DNA from: an uncultured Polymorphobacter sp. | GTDB taxonomy: Bacteria; Pseudomonadota; Alphaproteobacteria; Sphingomonadales; Sphingomonadaceae | NCBI GenBank assembly: GCA_937871645.1 | Contig: CALMPZ010000233.1 | Location: 1-7,010 of the forward strand | Length of the DNA stretch: 7,010 nucleotides | Direction of reading: 5' to 3' | In this document: piece after piece, positions 6,208-7,010 of the stretch | How the letters are laid out: each line of letters opens with the position of its first letter | How positions within the stretch are numbered: position 1 is the stretch's first letter | Program-made: the position numbers and the translations under genes | Notes under the pieces: generated by a model | What the model was told of the DNA's origin: nothing | What the model saw: the letters and a program-made list of their open reading frames with translations, nothing else | The model's database searches: none

Positions 6208-6215
6208 GCTATAGC
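6208..6215. promoter_or_regulatory. Palindromic GCTATAGC between dapB and sirtuin gene, possible shared -10 region
   Basis: GCTATAGC is a perfect 8-base palindrome and gives a TATAGC hexamer on each strand. A start 7 bases downstream on the minus strand falls near 6201, giving a short dapB leader that contains GGAGGG. On the plus strand the same spacing falls at about the sirtuin ATG, implying a leaderless or nearly leaderless message. No good -35 element is visible for either direction, and CATAAT (6225-6220, minus) is an alternative -10 for dapB. Confidence 0.25.
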
Positions 6216-6222
6216 AACCATT

Positions 6223-6942
6223 ATGCACGTTCCGCGGTCAATCGTCATCCTCACCGGCGCCGGAATTTCGGCCGAATCGGGGGTTCCCACCTTCCGCGGC
6301 CCCGACGGGCTGTGGGAAGGCCGCCGCGTCGAGGATGTCGCCACACCTGAAGCGTTCGCGCGGGCGCCCGCCGATGTGCAGCGCTTCTATGACTTGCGCC
6401 GTGCCGCGCTGGCAGTCGTCCAACCCAACCCGGCGCATGTCGCATTGGCGAAGCTGCAGGCGGCGCTGCCGGGCGCGGTGATGATCGTCACGCAGAACGT
6501 TGACGACCTCCACGAGCGCGGCGGTGCGGCCGAGGTCATCCACATGCACGGTGAACTGCTCAGCGCGTTGTGTCTGGCGTGCGGTACGCCGTCGCGCTGG
6601 GCGGGCGATCTGGGCCGCGCGCATCGCTGCCCGGCGTGCGGCGCGCCCGACCGGCTGCGCCCCGACATCGTCTGGTTCGGCGAGATGCCGTACCACATGA
6701 TGCGCATCGAGGCGGCGCTTGCGGCGTGCGATACCTTTGTTTCGATCGGCACGTCGGGCAATGTCTATCTGGCTGCGGGCTATGTCGAACTGGCGCGACG
6801 TGCGGGGGCGCATTGCCTCGAAATCAACCTTGAGCCGTCGCTCGGGGCGTCGCGGTTTCACGAGGTGCGGCATGGGCCGGCGGGGGTGCTGGTGCCGGCT
6901 TGGGTTGACGAGGTTTTAAGGGCCTCCGGCGGGCAGGGGTGA
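6223..6942 (+). CDS. cobB: Sir2-family NAD-dependent protein deacylase (CobB-like, class III)
   Basis: This 239-residue cytoplasmic enzyme removes acyl groups from lysines using NAD. Visible motifs are TGAGISAESGVPTFRG (11-26, NAD binding), TQNVDDLHERG (90-100, with N92 and D94), and HMHGEL with catalytic H109. A zinc ribbon has C117-x2-C120 and C136-x2-C139, followed by RPDIVWFGE (146-154) and GTSGNVYLAA (176-185). Y56 and R59 in FYDLRR fit the Y-x-x-R pair of SIRT5/CobB-type sirtuins, which favour succinyl and other acidic acyl groups. The ATG at 6223 has no visible Shine-Dalgarno site but stands just before the first conserved strand. The last residues, roughly RASGGQG, are encoded by a dispersed palindromic repeat, so the C-terminus and its TGA stop come from that element rather than from the sirtuin fold. 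Confidence 0.93.
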   Translation: MHVPRSIVILTGAGISAESGVPTFRGPDGLWEGRRVEDVATPEAFARAPADVQRFYDLRRAALAVVQPNPAHVALAKLQAALPGAVMIVTQNVDDLHERGGAAEVIHMHGELLSALCLACGTPSRWAGDLGRAHRCPACGAPDRLRPDIVWFGEMPYHMMRIEAALAACDTFVSIGTSGNVYLAAGYVELARRAGAHCLEINLEPSLGASRFHEVRHGPAGVLVPAWVDEVLRASGGQG

Positions 6943-7010
6943 CCCCTGCACCCAATTGTTTGGCGCTCTTCAATCGGGTGCAGGCCTCAGGCCTGCCCGC
7001 CGGAGGCCCT
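6919..7010. repeat. REP-like nested palindromic element overlapping the sirtuin 3' end
   Basis: The outer arms are a perfect 19-base inverted repeat (6919-6937 with 6992-7010). Inside are three more palindromes: GCAGGGG-TGA-CCCCTGC (6933-6949), whose loop is the sirtuin stop codon; CCTGCACCC (6945-6953) with GGGTGCAGG (6976-6984), extended inward by ATTG/CAAT (6955-6958 with 6971-6974); and GCAGGCCT-C-AGGCCTGC (6980-6996). The innermost 12 bases (6959-6970) are unpaired. A third copy of the outer arm is at bases 1-18. The T run (6914-6917) is upstream of the hairpin on the plus strand, not downstream as in an intrinsic terminator, and the right boundary is cut by the window end. It probably acts as, or replaced, the 3' end of the sirtuin transcript. 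Confidence 0.75.

Noticed and set aside
5291..6214. 307-codon plus-strand frame opposite dapB
   Set aside because: It is an antisense shadow of dapB, which carries all expected catalytic motifs in its own frame.
1..7010. Identical ends read as proof of a circular plasmid
   Set aside because: The same 18 bases also occur inverted at 6919-6936, so they belong to a dispersed repeat. There are no replication or mobilisation genes, and dapB is a chromosomal housekeeping gene.
6919..7010. Ordinary Rho-independent terminator of the sirtuin gene
   Set aside because: The stem begins inside the coding sequence, the T run lies before the stem on the plus strand, and the same arm recurs elsewhere, all of which fit a repeat element better.

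Overview
The window is a high-GC bacterial chromosomal segment, most likely from an alphaproteobacterium and plausibly a sphingomonad. That assignment rests on base composition, the style of the Shine-Dalgarno sites and the kinds of protein present. No rRNA or other taxonomic marker is in view, so it is inference. Eight protein-coding genes fill most of the sequence. I see no tRNA, rRNA, CRISPR array, transposase or phage gene.

Layout from left to right. A DUF202 small membrane protein (minus) and a DUF1622 small membrane protein (plus) are divergent around a 150-base gap. DUF1622 converges on a BASS-family transporter (minus). Upstream of the transporter, on the same strand, come a sulfatase with no signal peptide and then a LysR-type regulator. 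These three form a minus-strand block of regulator, enzyme and transporter (1019-4678). An exported or membrane-anchored SRPBCC protein (plus) diverges from the regulator. It runs tail to tail into dapB (minus), with overlapping stop codons. dapB in turn diverges from a Sir2/CobB-type NAD-dependent deacylase (plus) across about 40 bases.

The sulfatase, transporter and LysR regulator are the only genes that plausibly work together. A working model is uptake of an organic sulfate ester or related organic anion, cytoplasmic removal of sulfate, and control by the LysR protein. The substrate cannot be read from the sequence. The right-hand genes (lysine/diaminopimelate synthesis, protein deacylation) look like ordinary housekeeping genes. 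Sampled lines from the right half are richer in G+C than sampled lines from the sulfatase block.

The most unusual structure is a dispersed palindromic repeat. An 18-base sequence occurs three times: at bases 1-18 and 6993-7010 in the same orientation, and inverted at 6919-6936. The last two copies are the arms of a roughly 92-base, REP-like element made of nested palindromes. One arm of it forms the coding 3' end of the sirtuin gene, and the stop codon sits in the loop of an internal palindrome. The copy at base 1 overlaps the stop codon of the DUF202 gene in the same orientation relative to the gene. Both edges of the window therefore fall in this repeat.
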